Of a stretch of 64,000 nucleotides of DNA, positions 37,752 through 46,636 are shown piece by piece. The position numbers were made by a program, and so were the translations under genes. The notes beneath the pieces were generated by a model. It was not told the origin of the DNA. It was given only the letters and a program-made list of their open reading frames with translations, and ran no database searches. This DNA comes from Pollutimonas harenae (GTDB lineage Bacteria > Pseudomonadota > Gammaproteobacteria > Burkholderiales > Burkholderiaceae_B), in the NCBI RefSeq assembly GCF_004153685.1, contig NZ_SDQD01000002.1:744001-808000 (forward strand). The letters are read 5' to 3'. Every line of letters begins with the position of its first letter. The first letter of the stretch is position 1.

Positions 37752-38141
37752 GTGAAAGGCTTTGTACAGAACATCGAGAAACTAACCATAGAGAACGACA
37801 ACTTTCGCAAGGTGCTGTATACCGGCAAGCATATGCAACTAGTCCTGATGACCTTGCAGCCTGGTGAAGAAATCGGCGCAGAAGTGCACGAAACACACGA
37901 TCAATTCTTGCGCATTGAAGAGGGCAAAGGGCGCGTCTTCATCGACGACAATACCTATGAAATACAAGATGACGATGCCATTGTTGTGCCGGCAGGAGCC
38001 CAGCATAACGTCGTCAACACAGGCAGCGAACCATTGCGCCTGTACACCTTATACGGCCCACCCGAGCACCGCGAGGGCGTGCTGCACGCAACCAAGGCCG
38101 ACGAGCAAGAAGAGCATTTCGACGGCACTACTACTGAATAA
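37752..38141 (+). CDS. Cupin-domain protein
   Basis: 129-residue single-domain cupin. Metal-binding motif 1 lies near 43-63 (GAEVHETHDQFLRIEEGKG, with the usual second His-Asp and Glu) and motif 2 near 81 (PAGAQHNVVNTG). GTG start at 37752 with AGGAG six bases upstream. It is divergent from cueR and followed 31 bases later by the DUF411 gene. A link to copper or other metal handling is inferred from neighbours only. Confidence 0.85.
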   Translation: MKGFVQNIEKLTIENDNFRKVLYTGKHMQLVLMTLQPGEEIGAEVHETHDQFLRIEEGKGRVFIDDNTYEIQDDDAIVVPAGAQHNVVNTGSEPLRLYTLYGPPEHREGVLHATKADEQEEHFDGTTTE

Positions 38142-38172
38142 TTGTTTTCCAATATCTTTTAGAGCAGATCAC

Positions 38173-38589
38173 ATGAAATTATGGCTGACGGCGGCCGCTT
38201 TGGCGACCGTTACAACCTTTGCCAATGCGGCCGGCACAGCAATCACTGTGTATCAGGATCCCAATTGTGGGTGCTGTGGCGGTTGGGTCGAGCATATGCG
38301 CGAATCCGGCTTCGACGTTACGGCCATCAAAACGGCCAGTATGGCTGCAGTCAAGCAAAAATTGGGCGTGCCCATGGAGCTTGCTTCCTGCCATACGGGC
38401 GTTGTCGAATCCACCGGGCAAATCATAGAAGGGCATGTGCCCGCCAATGCCGTCAACAAGCTGCTTGCAAGTTCATCGACAAAAGGTGTATCGGCGCCCG
38501 GCATGCCGCTGAACGCACCCGGCATGGGCGAGCTGGACGGTAATTTGCTTACTGTAGACTTTAGCGGTAAGCCGTTTTCCAGGGACTAA
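38173..38589 (+). CDS. DUF411 family periplasmic metal-binding protein (copper-associated)
   Basis: 138 residues. Signal peptide 1-19 (ends TFANA). The DUF411 domain has YQDPNCGCCGGWVEHM with a CxCC cluster, plus SCHTGVVESTGQIIEGHVP. DUF411 proteins are commonly found beside copper-resistance genes and are thought to bind or deliver metal through these cysteines. It lies in the cueR-cupin neighbourhood. The ATG at 38173 gives the signal peptide; the longer frame upstream overlaps the cupin gene. Confidence 0.88.
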   Translation: MKLWLTAAALATVTTFANAAGTAITVYQDPNCGCCGGWVEHMRESGFDVTAIKTASMAAVKQKLGVPMELASCHTGVVESTGQIIEGHVPANAVNKLLASSSTKGVSAPGMPLNAPGMGELDGNLLTVDFSGKPFSRD

Positions 38590-38601
38590 GCTCCGTAATG
38601 C

Positions 38602-39016
38602 CTACAAGCCTTCCGCCGCTCTGAGCGTTGTGATGAGCAGCTTGTATAGTCGATCTACCGCTACGGAACTTTGTGAGGTAGGGCTCCTGAACACAGATAC
38701 CTCCATGGGTTCAAGCGGCCCCAGGCGATGGTTGCCGCCTAGAATCTTCAGATGCGACGGTGCGCTGCATTGGGTCAGTACGGCAATTCCGGGATACCAA
38801 CGCCAAGTCCAGTTCGCCGCTTTCAACGCGTGGAATCAAAGCGGTCGATTGCTCACAGCTCAGTTCGATCTCGACCGCCCCATGACTGGGGGCAAAGCGC
38901 TTCAAAACCGGAGTAAGGTACTTGGCGGCATAGTCATCGGGAACACCTAGCCGAATTCGGCCACTTAATTCCTGGCCGCGAAATTCTGCCAAGGTCTCGG
39001 CATGCAGATCAAGCAT
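38602..39016 (-). pseudogene. LysR-family regulator remnant (HTH lost, internal deletion)
   Basis: Two frames together give parts of a LysR effector domain. 39016-38780 encodes the start of the domain (MLDLHAETLAEFRG then GRIRLGVPDDYAAKYLTPVL and GELDLALVSRN). A different frame, 38785-38610, encodes the end (PGIAVLTQCSAPSHLKILGG then LEPMEVSVFRSP). The helix-turn-helix and roughly 60-70 residues of the middle are missing. A TGA stop directly precedes the first Met on the minus strand. It abuts the azlC remnant. Confidence 0.75.
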
Positions 39017-39021
39017 TCAGC

Positions 39022-39372
39022 CGAGGCAAACCTGGCTTGGGCCTGTTGTTCGGAGGAGGCCTTGCCCTTTGGCTTTTCTGGGTGCTCGGTACCTGCATAG
39101 GCATTTATTTCGGCAATGCCATCAGTGATCCCAGGCGCTTTGGGTTGGACATGATCATGGGCTGCTTCCTGCTTGCCATGGTGGTAAGTGGCGAGAAAAA
39201 CCTGCGCATACTGGCCATCTGGGTGGTCGCGGGCTTTGCTTCTTTACTGGCTTATTGGTATTTGCCTGAAAACAGCCATGTAGTCGCCGGCGCATTGGCG
39301 GGCGGAGTTGCTGGAACCTTTTATCGTGGCGTTGCTGATGCTGACTTGCTAGTGAATTGGGGTGCTATATAA
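39022..39372 (+). pseudogene. azlC remnant (C-terminal half of a branched-chain amino acid exporter subunit)
   Basis: About 111 residues match the second half of AzlC-type permeases: FGGGLALWLFWVLGTCIGIY, FGLDMIMGCFLLAMV and three membrane helices. Full AzlC has about 230-250 residues, so the first half is gone. The frame runs left into unrelated sequence (HADQAFSRGKPG) at the LysR junction near 39020. The azlD gene that normally follows is absent. Only a TTG at 39037 could start it; activity is unlikely. Confidence 0.7.
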
Positions 39373-39431
39373 TTCTCCCAAATACTAAACTTTACATAAT
39401 ACACATTATACGTATTTCAGAGTAATCATTC

Positions 39432-40708
39432 TCAAGCCCAGCATCGGCTCAGACTCCTCACCCATCGACGACGCGATCGCTCAATGCCAGGCGCCTGTCT
39501 GGGCTTAGATGATTCAATGACCGCAGTCTGTTTCTCACCGTCAAGCGTGAAGCCGCCCACCAGCTCCACAAGATGATTGGCCTGCTCATTTAGCTGCATT
39601 GCAGCCTGCGCGGCTTCATCAACTGAAACAGCATTCTCGCTCGTCACCACGCTTAAAGACGAAACGGCTGTGTTCACTTGCTCCAGACCAGTTCTTTGCT
39701 CCAGCGTTGCTACGCTGATTGCATTGATGAGTTCAGTCACACCCTTAACTTGGGCAACGATGTCATTCATAGACTTGCCAGCATCCTGGGCGAGCTTGGT
39801 TCCGGCTGCCACCGTGCGGCTGCTGTTCTCTATGAGTGCATTGATGTCTTTGGCTGCATCGGCGCTTTTCTGCGCAAGGCTGCGTACTTCACTGGCAACC
39901 ACCGCGAAAGCGAAGCCTGCATATGGCTCATAGCCTGACTGATGCTTTTGGAATGAGCTCGATGAGTGTTGATGTTGGCCGTTAGATCGCCAGTGGAAAT
40001 CGTGGTAGCCACGTGAGCCACCTCACGAGGTTCGCCACCGATCTGGCGCATGAGATCCCGAGTCAGCATCAACCCCAATACTATGGCTATCAAGGCCCCG
40101 CTTAAGGTCAACGCCAACATAAGCTGAAGAGTGCTCGCATAAATGCTGTCTGTGCGAGCGGCCAATTCTCCCGATGTGTTCTGTTTTTCCAGCATCAGGG
40201 AATTCAGCATCATTTCGGCAGTTTCGCCTAGGGGACGTGCCTCCATCTGAAGCCGCGCAATGACGGCAGAAGGTACTTGCTCCATAGCGGCTTGTTCAAG
40301 CTCCTGTGCGAGTTCTTCGATAACTTGGCTGTAGGCATTAATGGCTGCAGTCGCTGCTGCAACGGTAGCCCTACCTTCATCTGTGTCAATAAGATCGTGG
40401 AGCTTGTTTATTTCGATAGACGCTGCCTGGATGAAGTCGCGCATGAAGTAAACATCACCAATGCGCTGGCCTTTGTCCGTCGCCAACAATGCACTGCGTA
40501 TTGCCCGCCCCGCGGCGACAACATTGTTCTGAGCCTGCGCGGCGTGGCGCAATCCGGCCACCTCTTGCTCGTACATCAGCAGCGCCATCTGACGGACTTG
40601 CTGGGTTGACCAAATACCGACGCTGCCGATAATCGCGGCTATCGCTGCAACGATGAGAAACCCGAGTGTAATTTTGGTTCGGACTGTAAGAGTTGAAAGC
40701 CGGTGCAC
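39432..40708 (-). pseudogene. Methyl-accepting chemotaxis protein, frameshifted with internal deletion
   Basis: The upstream frame (40708-39935) encodes an N-terminal helix (about 10-32), a four-helix-bundle ligand domain, a second helix (about 191-213) and HAMP (QIGGEPREVAHVATTISTGD). At about 39910-39935 the frame jumps from ISQAMSHMQA straight to FAVVASEVRSLAQKSADAAK, which lies after the signalling tip. About 120 residues, including most of the methylation helix and the kinase-control tip, are missing, and the remaining C-terminal helix (39902-39432) is in another frame. It cannot signal to CheA as encoded. Confidence 0.85.
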
Positions 40709-40801
40709 CTGGGCCCCCAGTAAAAGGAAACCGCAAGTCTAAAGAAGCAATATGTCGTAATTGTTACAAAGCTGCTTGCCTGTGCCTTTTAATGCGACCC
40801 G

Positions 40802-41716
40802 TTATGCCCTCTTCTCGAACAGCACTCTTTTCAGCGTGTCAATAAACGCGATGGTTCGCTGAGGAAGCAGACGTCGCCCTGGTGTCACGCACCATATCGT
40901 GGTGGGTGGTAGCTTCCAGTCCGGCAAAATTCGCCTGAGCTCGCCCTGGCTCACGAATTTCTCCGCAAACCCTTCGGACAAACCCACAATGCCCAGGCCT
41001 CTTGCGGAAAGCGCCTGCTGCAGCCCCAGGGAGTTTGCTGAAAGTTTGCGCAACGGTAGCCCTTCCCAGCGCTCATCCCCTCGGGACAGGCGCCACTGTT
41101 GCTGCTCTCCTGCGCTGGTAACCAGAACCAGGCCTACATGGTCCAACAGGTCGGCGGGACACGTTGGTTCCCCGTTGCTGCGCAAATACTCGGGGCTGGC
41201 GTATAGGCAGTTTTGCAGCGTAGTGATGCGCCGCGCTACCAAGGTGTTGTCATCCGGTAGATGTGTTGCGGCTCGAATGGCTGCATCAAAGCGTTCTGCA
41301 ATCAGATCCACGCGGCGTGGTGATAGATCCAATTCCAGGCGAACATCGGGATACTCTTGCGAAAACTCAGTGAGGACGTTGACGAAGGAGAACTCATAGA
41401 ACTCTGGCGGCAAGGATATGCGCAAGGTTCCCTGGGGGGTGATTTGACGGTGTTGGGCCAAGGCCGAGGCGGCTTCTGTTTCTTCCTGAAGCCGTCGGGC
41501 ATATTCCAGCATGCGCTCGCCAAACTCTGTGAGTACCAAGCGCCGGGTGCTACGCTGCAGCAGACGTTCGCCAAGCTCATTTTCCAGGTCAGTCAGCCGG
41601 CGTGATAACGTAGATTTGGGCAAGCCGGTATGCTCGGATGCACCGGTAAAGCTGCCCGCCTCTACGATATGGGCGAACAATATCAAGTCATTTGCATAGA
41701 GCGTATTAGCGTTCAT
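40802..41716 (-). CDS. LysR-family transcriptional regulator
   Basis: 304 residues. Winged HTH at 1-65 (FAHIVEAGSFTGASEHTGLP then KSTLSRRLTDLENELGERLL) and a type 2 periplasmic-binding-like effector domain (about 95-295). It belongs to the AaeR/DsdC-like group that often controls quinone, aromatic or redox genes. It is divergent from the YceI pair with 168 bases between; TTCCA-N4-TGGAA at 41730-41743 just before its ATG could be its operator. Target genes are inferred to be the YceI genes and possibly the GSH reductase gene after them. Confidence 0.93.
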   Translation of the reverse strand: MNANTLYANDLILFAHIVEAGSFTGASEHTGLPKSTLSRRLTDLENELGERLLQRSTRRLVLTEFGERMLEYARRLQEETEAASALAQHRQITPQGTLRISLPPEFYEFSFVNVLTEFSQEYPDVRLELDLSPRRVDLIAERFDAAIRAATHLPDDNTLVARRITTLQNCLYASPEYLRSNGEPTCPADLLDHVGLVLVTSAGEQQQWRLSRGDERWEGLPLRKLSANSLGLQQALSARGLGIVGLSEGFAEKFVSQGELRRILPDWKLPPTTIWCVTPGRRLLPQRTIAFIDTLKRVLFEKRA

Positions 41717-41729
41717 ATTACCTGGATTG

Positions 41730-41743
41730 TTCCAAATATGGAA
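41730..41743. promoter_or_regulatory. Palindrome in the LysR/yceI divergent region
   Basis: TTCCA-AATA-TGGAA, 14 bases upstream of the LysR gene start, in an AT-rich gap. It is a plausible LysR autoregulatory site. Confidence 0.35.
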
Positions 41744-41884
41744 ATATTATAGATCAATATATGGCTTTTTCGCTGTTTTTATTTTTAATAGAATAGACCT
41801 TTTGTTGAACGCCCTGCCAGGTTTGTTCACACGCATACTGAAGCACGTATCAGCTGATAAGTGTTTGATTAAACGGAGATCTTC

Positions 41885-42454
41885 ATGAATATTCCCTTTC
41901 TGCGTGCAGTGGCGCTGGCCGCAGCCTTAGGTTTGGGTGCCCTGGGCAATGCCAGCGCTGCCGTCTATACGGCATTGGATACTGACGCCAGCAGTGTCAC
42001 GTTTGGCTATAGCCAAATGAATGTGTCGATGGACGGTAGCTTTGGCAAGATCAAGGCGACTGAATTCAATTTCGACCCACAGAATCCCGAGGCGGCCAAA
42101 GTCACTATAGAGATCGCGCTCGCCAGTATTGATGCTGGCTACGAAGAAGCGAATGCGGAGCTGGAAAAAGACGAATGGCTGGCTCTGGGCCAGCATCCGT
42201 TGGCTACGTTCACATCCAAGAAGGTAGAAGCTTTGACCAATGGCTATCAAGTCATTGGCGATTTGTCCATCAAGGGCAAGACCAAAGAAGTGACGGTTCC
42301 CTTTAGCTTTAAGGAACACGGCAATACTGGTGTCTTTGAAGGCAGCTTTACCTTTCATCGCGCTGACTTTGGCGTGGGCGAAGGCCAATGGAAGGATTTC
42401 AGCATTGTCGCCAATGACATTGCAATCAAGTTCAACATCGTCGCCAAACCTTAA
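41885..42454 (+). CDS. YceI family periplasmic protein (1)
   Basis: 189 residues. Signal peptide 1-25 (ends GNASA), then a YceI lipocalin-like barrel that in relatives binds an isoprenoid such as a quinone. Motifs: VYTALDTDASSVTFGYSQMN, the sequence NAELEKDEWLALGQHPLATF, and a strand with VIGDLSIKGKTKEVTVPFSF. Followed 52 bases later by a second YceI gene of the same length. Base-stress or osmotic induction is known for E. coli YceI; here control is likely by the divergent LysR. Confidence 0.9.
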   Translation: MNIPFLRAVALAAALGLGALGNASAAVYTALDTDASSVTFGYSQMNVSMDGSFGKIKATEFNFDPQNPEAAKVTIEIALASIDAGYEEANAELEKDEWLALGQHPLATFTSKKVEALTNGYQVIGDLSIKGKTKEVTVPFSFKEHGNTGVFEGSFTFHRADFGVGEGQWKDFSIVANDIAIKFNIVAKP

Positions 42455-42506
42455 TTGATTGCTCACATCGCGGGCGTAACAACTAACTTAAAACGAAGGA
42501 TTCATC

Positions 42507-43076
42507 ATGAAAAAGACACTTATCGTTGCAGCATTCGCTGCCCTGTTTGCTGGTCAGGCCATGGCCGCCCCACAAACTTACGAGCTCGACCCCACCCATA
42601 CCTTCCCCCGGTTTTCATATGACCATATGGGTATGTCCAAGCAAATTCTACGCTTCAATAAAACCACCGGTACGGTTGTGCTGGACCAGGAAGCCAAGCA
42701 AGCCAAGGTTGATGTCACCATAGACATGGCCACGATAGATACGGGTTTTCCGATGTTCGACGAACATATCCAGGGCGCAGATTTTCTTGATACCGCACAA
42801 TTTCCCACGGCCACTTTCAAGTCGACTCAAGTCAATTTTGAAGGCGATAAGCCCGTCAGCATCGAGGGCGATCTGACGATCAAGGGTGTTACCAAGCCAG
42901 TAACACTGACGGTGACTTCCTTCTATAAAGGCCCTCATCCCATGTTAAAAAAAGAGGCCATCGGTGCCAACGCAACGGCGATCATCAAGCGGACCGAGTT
43001 TAACGCTGGCAAGTATGCTCCCGGTGTAGGCGACGAAGTAACGCTAGACATCGCTCTTGAGGCCGTAGCCAAGTAA
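42507..43076 (+). CDS. YceI family periplasmic protein (2)
   Basis: 189 residues with signal peptide 1-20 (ends QAMAA). The barrel carries YELDPTHTFPRFSYDHMGMS at the start, FDEHIQGADFLDTAQFPTAT and SIEGDLTIKGVTKPVTLTV, closer to canonical E. coli YceI than its neighbour. The two paralogues differ widely in sequence, so the duplication is not recent. A strong hairpin follows at 43090-43113. Confidence 0.93.
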   Translation: MKKTLIVAAFAALFAGQAMAAPQTYELDPTHTFPRFSYDHMGMSKQILRFNKTTGTVVLDQEAKQAKVDVTIDMATIDTGFPMFDEHIQGADFLDTAQFPTATFKSTQVNFEGDKPVSIEGDLTIKGVTKPVTLTVTSFYKGPHPMLKKEAIGANATAIIKRTEFNAGKYAPGVGDEVTLDIALEAVAK

Positions 43077-43089
43077 ACCGGCACGCCGC

Positions 43090-43113
43090 GGCGCGGTTTA
43101 TGCGAACCGCGCC
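43090..43113 (+). terminator. Hairpin after the second yceI gene
   Basis: Perfect 9-bp stem GGCGCGGTT / AACCGCGCC with a 6-base loop, 14 bases past the stop. There is no T run, so termination may be partial. Confidence 0.5.
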
Positions 43114-43163
43114 ATATGCACATACAGGGCGGGCTTACCTGACTTGCACAACAAGGAATCGAT

Positions 43164-44147
43164 ATGGGACTTCTGATTGACGGAAAATGGCATGATCAGT
43201 GGTATGACACTGGCAGCACTGGCGGAAACTTTGTTCGCAGCGATACGCAGTTCCGCAATTGGATCACCCCGGACGGTAGCGCAGGCCCGAGCGGTACAGC
43301 AGGATTCAAGGCCGAGGCCGGACGCTATCACCTGTATGTTTCACTGGCTTGTCCCTGGGCCAGCCGTGTTTTGATTCTGCGCGCGCTAAAAGGCCTGGAA
43401 CAAATGATTAGCCTGTCAGTCGTCAACCCCTATATGGGTGAACACGGCTGGACATTTGAACCTGGCTCGGGTGTGGTGGCCGATCCAGTCGGGCAAGCCC
43501 AATATCTGTATGAAATCTACCAGCGCGCGCAACCTAATTACAGTGGCCGCGTGACGGTGCCGCTATTGTGGGATTTGCACGGCAATACCATCGTCAATAA
43601 TGAATCGTCTGAAATCATACGCATGCTGAATACAGCGTTTGATGGGATCGGAGCGCGTAAAGGCGATTATGCTCCTGTGGAACTCTTGCCCCAGATCGAC
43701 GCCATCAATGCCGAAGTCTACGATACGGTGAACAACGGCGTGTACAAGGCGGGTTTCGCTACAGACCAACACGTTTATGAACAGGAAGTCAGCCAGCTGT
43801 TCGCCTACCTGGACAAGCTCGAACTCAAGCTGGGGCAACAACGCTATCTGGTGGATGATCGCATTACTGAAGCCGACTGGCGCCTGTTCACCACCTTGAT
43901 TCGCTTCGACGCTGTTTACCATGGTCACTTCAAATGCAATCTGAAGCGCCTGGTCGACTACAAAAATCTATGGAGCTATACGCGCGAGCTCTACCAATGG
44001 CCCGGCATCGCGGCCACCGTAGACTTTGACCACATCAAACAACACTATTACCGTAGCCACGGCACCATCAATCCTAATGGCATCGTGCCGGCAGGCCCGC
44101 TTCTGGACCTGCAAAGTCCGGGTAACCGTCAGCTGGCAGAGGCCTGA
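43164..44147 (+). CDS. Glutathionyl-hydroquinone reductase (Xi-class glutathione transferase, YqjG-like)
   Basis: Reduces glutathionyl-hydroquinones and similar adducts with glutathione. In 327 residues the thioredoxin-fold active site is Cys63-Pro-Trp-Ala (LACPWASRVLILRALKGL), followed by SVVNPYMGEHGW and, in the helical domain, ESSEIIRMLN and DWRLFTTLIRFDAVYHGHFK, all hallmark blocks of the family. It converges and overlaps by 19 bases with arsC. Location after two YceI (quinone-binding family) genes suggests a quinone theme. Confidence 0.94.
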   Translation: MGLLIDGKWHDQWYDTGSTGGNFVRSDTQFRNWITPDGSAGPSGTAGFKAEAGRYHLYVSLACPWASRVLILRALKGLEQMISLSVVNPYMGEHGWTFEPGSGVVADPVGQAQYLYEIYQRAQPNYSGRVTVPLLWDLHGNTIVNNESSEIIRMLNTAFDGIGARKGDYAPVELLPQIDAINAEVYDTVNNGVYKAGFATDQHVYEQEVSQLFAYLDKLELKLGQQRYLVDDRITEADWRLFTTLIRFDAVYHGHFKCNLKRLVDYKNLWSYTRELYQWPGIAATVDFDHIKQHYYRSHGTINPNGIVPAGPLLDLQSPGNRQLAEA

Positions 44148-44500
44148 TTCGGCAGAATTTCCCGTACCAGATCTACCGGCCGGCATAAGCGCGCACCCAG
44201 AGAGGTGCTTACAAAGGGTCGGTTGATCAAGACGGGATGTGCCAGCATGGCATCGAGCAATTGATCGTCACTTAAGTCGGCTTGGTCCAGGCCCAGCTCT
44301 GAGCAGAGAGTCTCTTTTTCGCGTAGTGCATCGCGCACCGATAGTCCGGCTTGTTTGATCAGACTGATTAAAGTGGCGCGATCGGGCGGCGATTGCAGGT
44401 ACTCAATGATCTGCGGTTCTATACCCGCCTCGCGAATCAAGGCCAGCGCATTGCGTGATGTGCTGCATTTAGGGTTGTGATAGATGATGGCGGAGTCCAT
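44129..44500 (-). CDS. arsC: Glutaredoxin-dependent arsenate reductase (ArsC family)
   Basis: 123 residues. Active-site Cys12 in YHNPKCSTSRNAL and the arginines that hold arsenate are present (NRPFV near 93 carries one). It reduces arsenate to arsenite with glutathione and glutaredoxin. No arsB or arsR nearby, so it may be a general ArsC-like reductase, not part of a resistance operon. It overlaps the end of the glutathionyl-hydroquinone reductase gene. Confidence 0.92.
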   Translation of the reverse strand: MDSAIIYHNPKCSTSRNALALIREAGIEPQIIEYLQSPPDRATLISLIKQAGLSVRDALREKETLCSELGLDQADLSDDQLLDAMLAHPVLINRPFVSTSLGARLCRPVDLVREILPNQASAS

Positions 44501-44692
44501 GAATACATCCTTCCTGTCAGGGGCTTTGTCGCAGTCCCTATATTATTTCGGGTAAAGAGCCCATTATATTGGACGTCGATCCGGCGCGGCATTTACACCA
44601 CATATTGCCTTATTACTTGTTTTTGTCACCAGTCCGTCACGTGTGCTTGCTGTAATGCAAGGCATCGTTAATCTCGTACCGGTGTACTCGAG

Positions 44693-45571
44693 TTGATACA
44701 AGCACACGACACAAGCAAAACATACAGAACGATCTGGATTTCTGATCTGCATCTGGGTACCCCAGGCTGTCAGGCCGACGCACTGCTGGATTTCCTGAAA
44801 CAACACGAATCCGAAACACTCTATCTGGTGGGCGACATCATCGACGGCTGGCAGTTGAAGAAAAGATGGTACTGGCCTCAGTCGCATAACGATATCGTGC
44901 AGAAAATCTTGCGTAAGGCTCGCAAAGGTACGCGAGTGGTCTATGTACCGGGCAATCATGATTCCTTTGCCCGTCAGTACACAGGCGAGCAATTCGGCGG
45001 TATCGAGGTGCATCTTGAGGCCGAACATACGACGCTTAAGGGACAGTGTCTGCTGATCACGCATGGCGACTTGTTCGATGGCGTTATTCAGTATGCGCCT
45101 TGGCTGGCTTATCTGGGGGACAGACTGTACAGCCTGGTGTTGGCCGGAAATGTCTGGTTCAACCGCGCCCGTGCCCGTATGGGTCTGGGCTATTGGTCTT
45201 TGTCGCAATACCTGAAGCACAAAGTAAAGGATGCCGTCTCGTTTATTACTGCCTTTGAAGATGCCTTGATCAAGGAGGCCAAGCGTCGTGGTTTTGACGG
45301 CGTCGTGTGCGGCCACATCCACAAGGCACAGATGCGCGAGGTCGACGGTGTTCTGTATTGCAATGATGGAGACTGGGTCGAGAGCCTTACCGCACTGGTC
45401 GAACATGTGGATGGCCGCCTGGAAATCATTTCATGGCTGCCTGAAAGAAGTCCAAAACCCAGGAAGTCACGCGGAAAAGAATCCTCGCCGCTAGTCGCAA
45501 CCCCCATCATGCCGCAAGCTGTCACACAAACTGTGGAAACAGAAACCGCCGAAGGAGTTACGCAAAATTGA
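44693..45571 (+). CDS. Calcineurin-like phosphoesterase (LpxH-related, COG2908 type)
   Basis: Metal-dependent phosphoesterase of 292 residues. Ligand motifs: SDLHLG (about 17), VGDIIDGW (about 47), PGNHD (about 87), THGD (about 122) and CGHIHKAQ (about 205). It belongs to the LpxH-like group that may act on lipid or sugar diphosphates; the true LpxH of the cell is likely elsewhere. The TTG at 44693 is the only start available after an in-frame stop at 44669. The last 50 residues are Pro/Thr/Glu-rich and probably disordered. Four-base overlap with the glycosyltransferase gene indicates a joint pathway. Confidence 0.85.
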   Translation: MIQAHDTSKTYRTIWISDLHLGTPGCQADALLDFLKQHESETLYLVGDIIDGWQLKKRWYWPQSHNDIVQKILRKARKGTRVVYVPGNHDSFARQYTGEQFGGIEVHLEAEHTTLKGQCLLITHGDLFDGVIQYAPWLAYLGDRLYSLVLAGNVWFNRARARMGLGYWSLSQYLKHKVKDAVSFITAFEDALIKEAKRRGFDGVVCGHIHKAQMREVDGVLYCNDGDWVESLTALVEHVDGRLEIISWLPERSPKPRKSRGKESSPLVATPIMPQAVTQTVETETAEGVTQN

Positions 45572-46602
45572 AAATTGTTATCGTCACCGACGCCTGGAAG
45601 CCGCAAGTCAATGGCGTGGTTCGCACGTTGACTCAAACTCGCGACGAACTCATGCAGATGGGACACGAGGTCGATCTACTGAATCCATTGGAGTTTCGTA
45701 CCTTGCCCTGCCCCACTTATCCTGAAATTCGCCTATCGCTGTTTGCGCGCAGGAAGGTGAACAACCGCCTGAAGGCAGCCAAGCTTGATGCCTTGCATAT
45801 TGCGACCGAAGGTCCCCTGGGCATGGCGGCACGGGCTTATGCTTTGCGCAACAAGATTCCTTTCACCACCGCTTATCACACACGCTTTCCCGAGTATGTC
45901 CAGGCCCGCACCCGCCTTCCCTTGTCGCTGACCTATCGTTTTTTGAGGTGGTTCCATGGCCCGTCCAGTGCCGTAATGGTTCCCACCGAGGTAGTGAGGC
46001 GTGATCTGCTCGACAATGGCTTTGCCGCGCAACAAGTTGTGCTGTGGTCGCGCGGTGTGGATCTGAATATCTTCAAGCCGGGACCTGCACTGTCTCATCA
46101 GGAAAAGCCACCCGTCTTCCTGTGTGTGGGCCGTGTGGCGGTCGAAAAGAATATCGAGGCATTCCTGAAGCTGGATTTGCCCGGCACAAAATGGGTGGCC
46201 GGCGACGGCCCTTTGCTGGCTGACCTCAAGCTGCGTTATCCCAAGGTACGCTTTACCGGCGTGATGGACCAGGAGACGCTGGCCAGCCTGTATAACGCAG
46301 CCGATGTATTTGTATTTCCCAGCCGTACTGATACCTTTGGCCTGGTGTTGCTGGAAGCGCTGGCCTGCGGCTGTCCGGTGGCTGCTTACCCGGTGACAGG
46401 CCCCATAGACGTGCTTGGCGATGCGCCGGCGGGAGTCATGGATGAGGACTTGAGGTTGGCTTGCCTGAAGGCATTGGACATTCCGCGTCAAATTGCTCGC
46501 AGTCATGCAGAGAAATTTTCGTGGCGTGCCTCGACGGAAACCTTCTTGGCTCACCTGCATCCGCTGAAAAGTTCCTCCGCCTTTGCCACCGAAGCGGCAT
46601 AA
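45568..46602 (+). CDS. GT4-family glycosyltransferase
   Basis: 344 residues with a GT-B fold. N-terminal IVTDAWKPQVNGVVRTLTQT binds the acceptor; the C-terminal half holds the donor site (FLCVGRVAVEKNIEAFL, then FVFPSRTDTFGLVLLEALAC, the EX7E motif). Relatives transfer mannose or similar sugars to lipids. TTG start with GAAGGAG upstream, overlapping the phosphoesterase gene by 4 bases (TTGA). This phosphoesterase-GT4 pair is conserved in many proteobacteria and probably makes a membrane glycolipid. Confidence 0.88.
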   Translation: MKIVIVTDAWKPQVNGVVRTLTQTRDELMQMGHEVDLLNPLEFRTLPCPTYPEIRLSLFARRKVNNRLKAAKLDALHIATEGPLGMAARAYALRNKIPFTTAYHTRFPEYVQARTRLPLSLTYRFLRWFHGPSSAVMVPTEVVRRDLLDNGFAAQQVVLWSRGVDLNIFKPGPALSHQEKPPVFLCVGRVAVEKNIEAFLKLDLPGTKWVAGDGPLLADLKLRYPKVRFTGVMDQETLASLYNAADVFVFPSRTDTFGLVLLEALACGCPVAAYPVTGPIDVLGDAPAGVMDEDLRLACLKALDIPRQIARSHAEKFSWRASTETFLAHLHPLKSSSAFATEAA

Positions 46603-46617
46603 CGGCTGGTGGTCGAC

Positions 46618-46636
46618 GCCTCGCCTGCTGCGAGGC
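46618..46636. terminator. Hairpin between converging glycosyltransferase and pirin genes
   Basis: Stem GCCTCGC / GCGAGGC (7 bp) with a 5-base loop; it may serve both genes. No long T tract. Confidence 0.4.

Noticed and set aside
44564-45406. Long minus-strand open frame (280 codons) antisense to the phosphoesterase gene
   Set aside because: The opposite strand has intact metallophosphoesterase motifs; the antisense product shows no domain.
45733-46560. Minus-strand open frame (275 codons) antisense to the glycosyltransferase
   Set aside because: The plus-strand frame has the full GT4 signature and a coupled start; the antisense frame has none.
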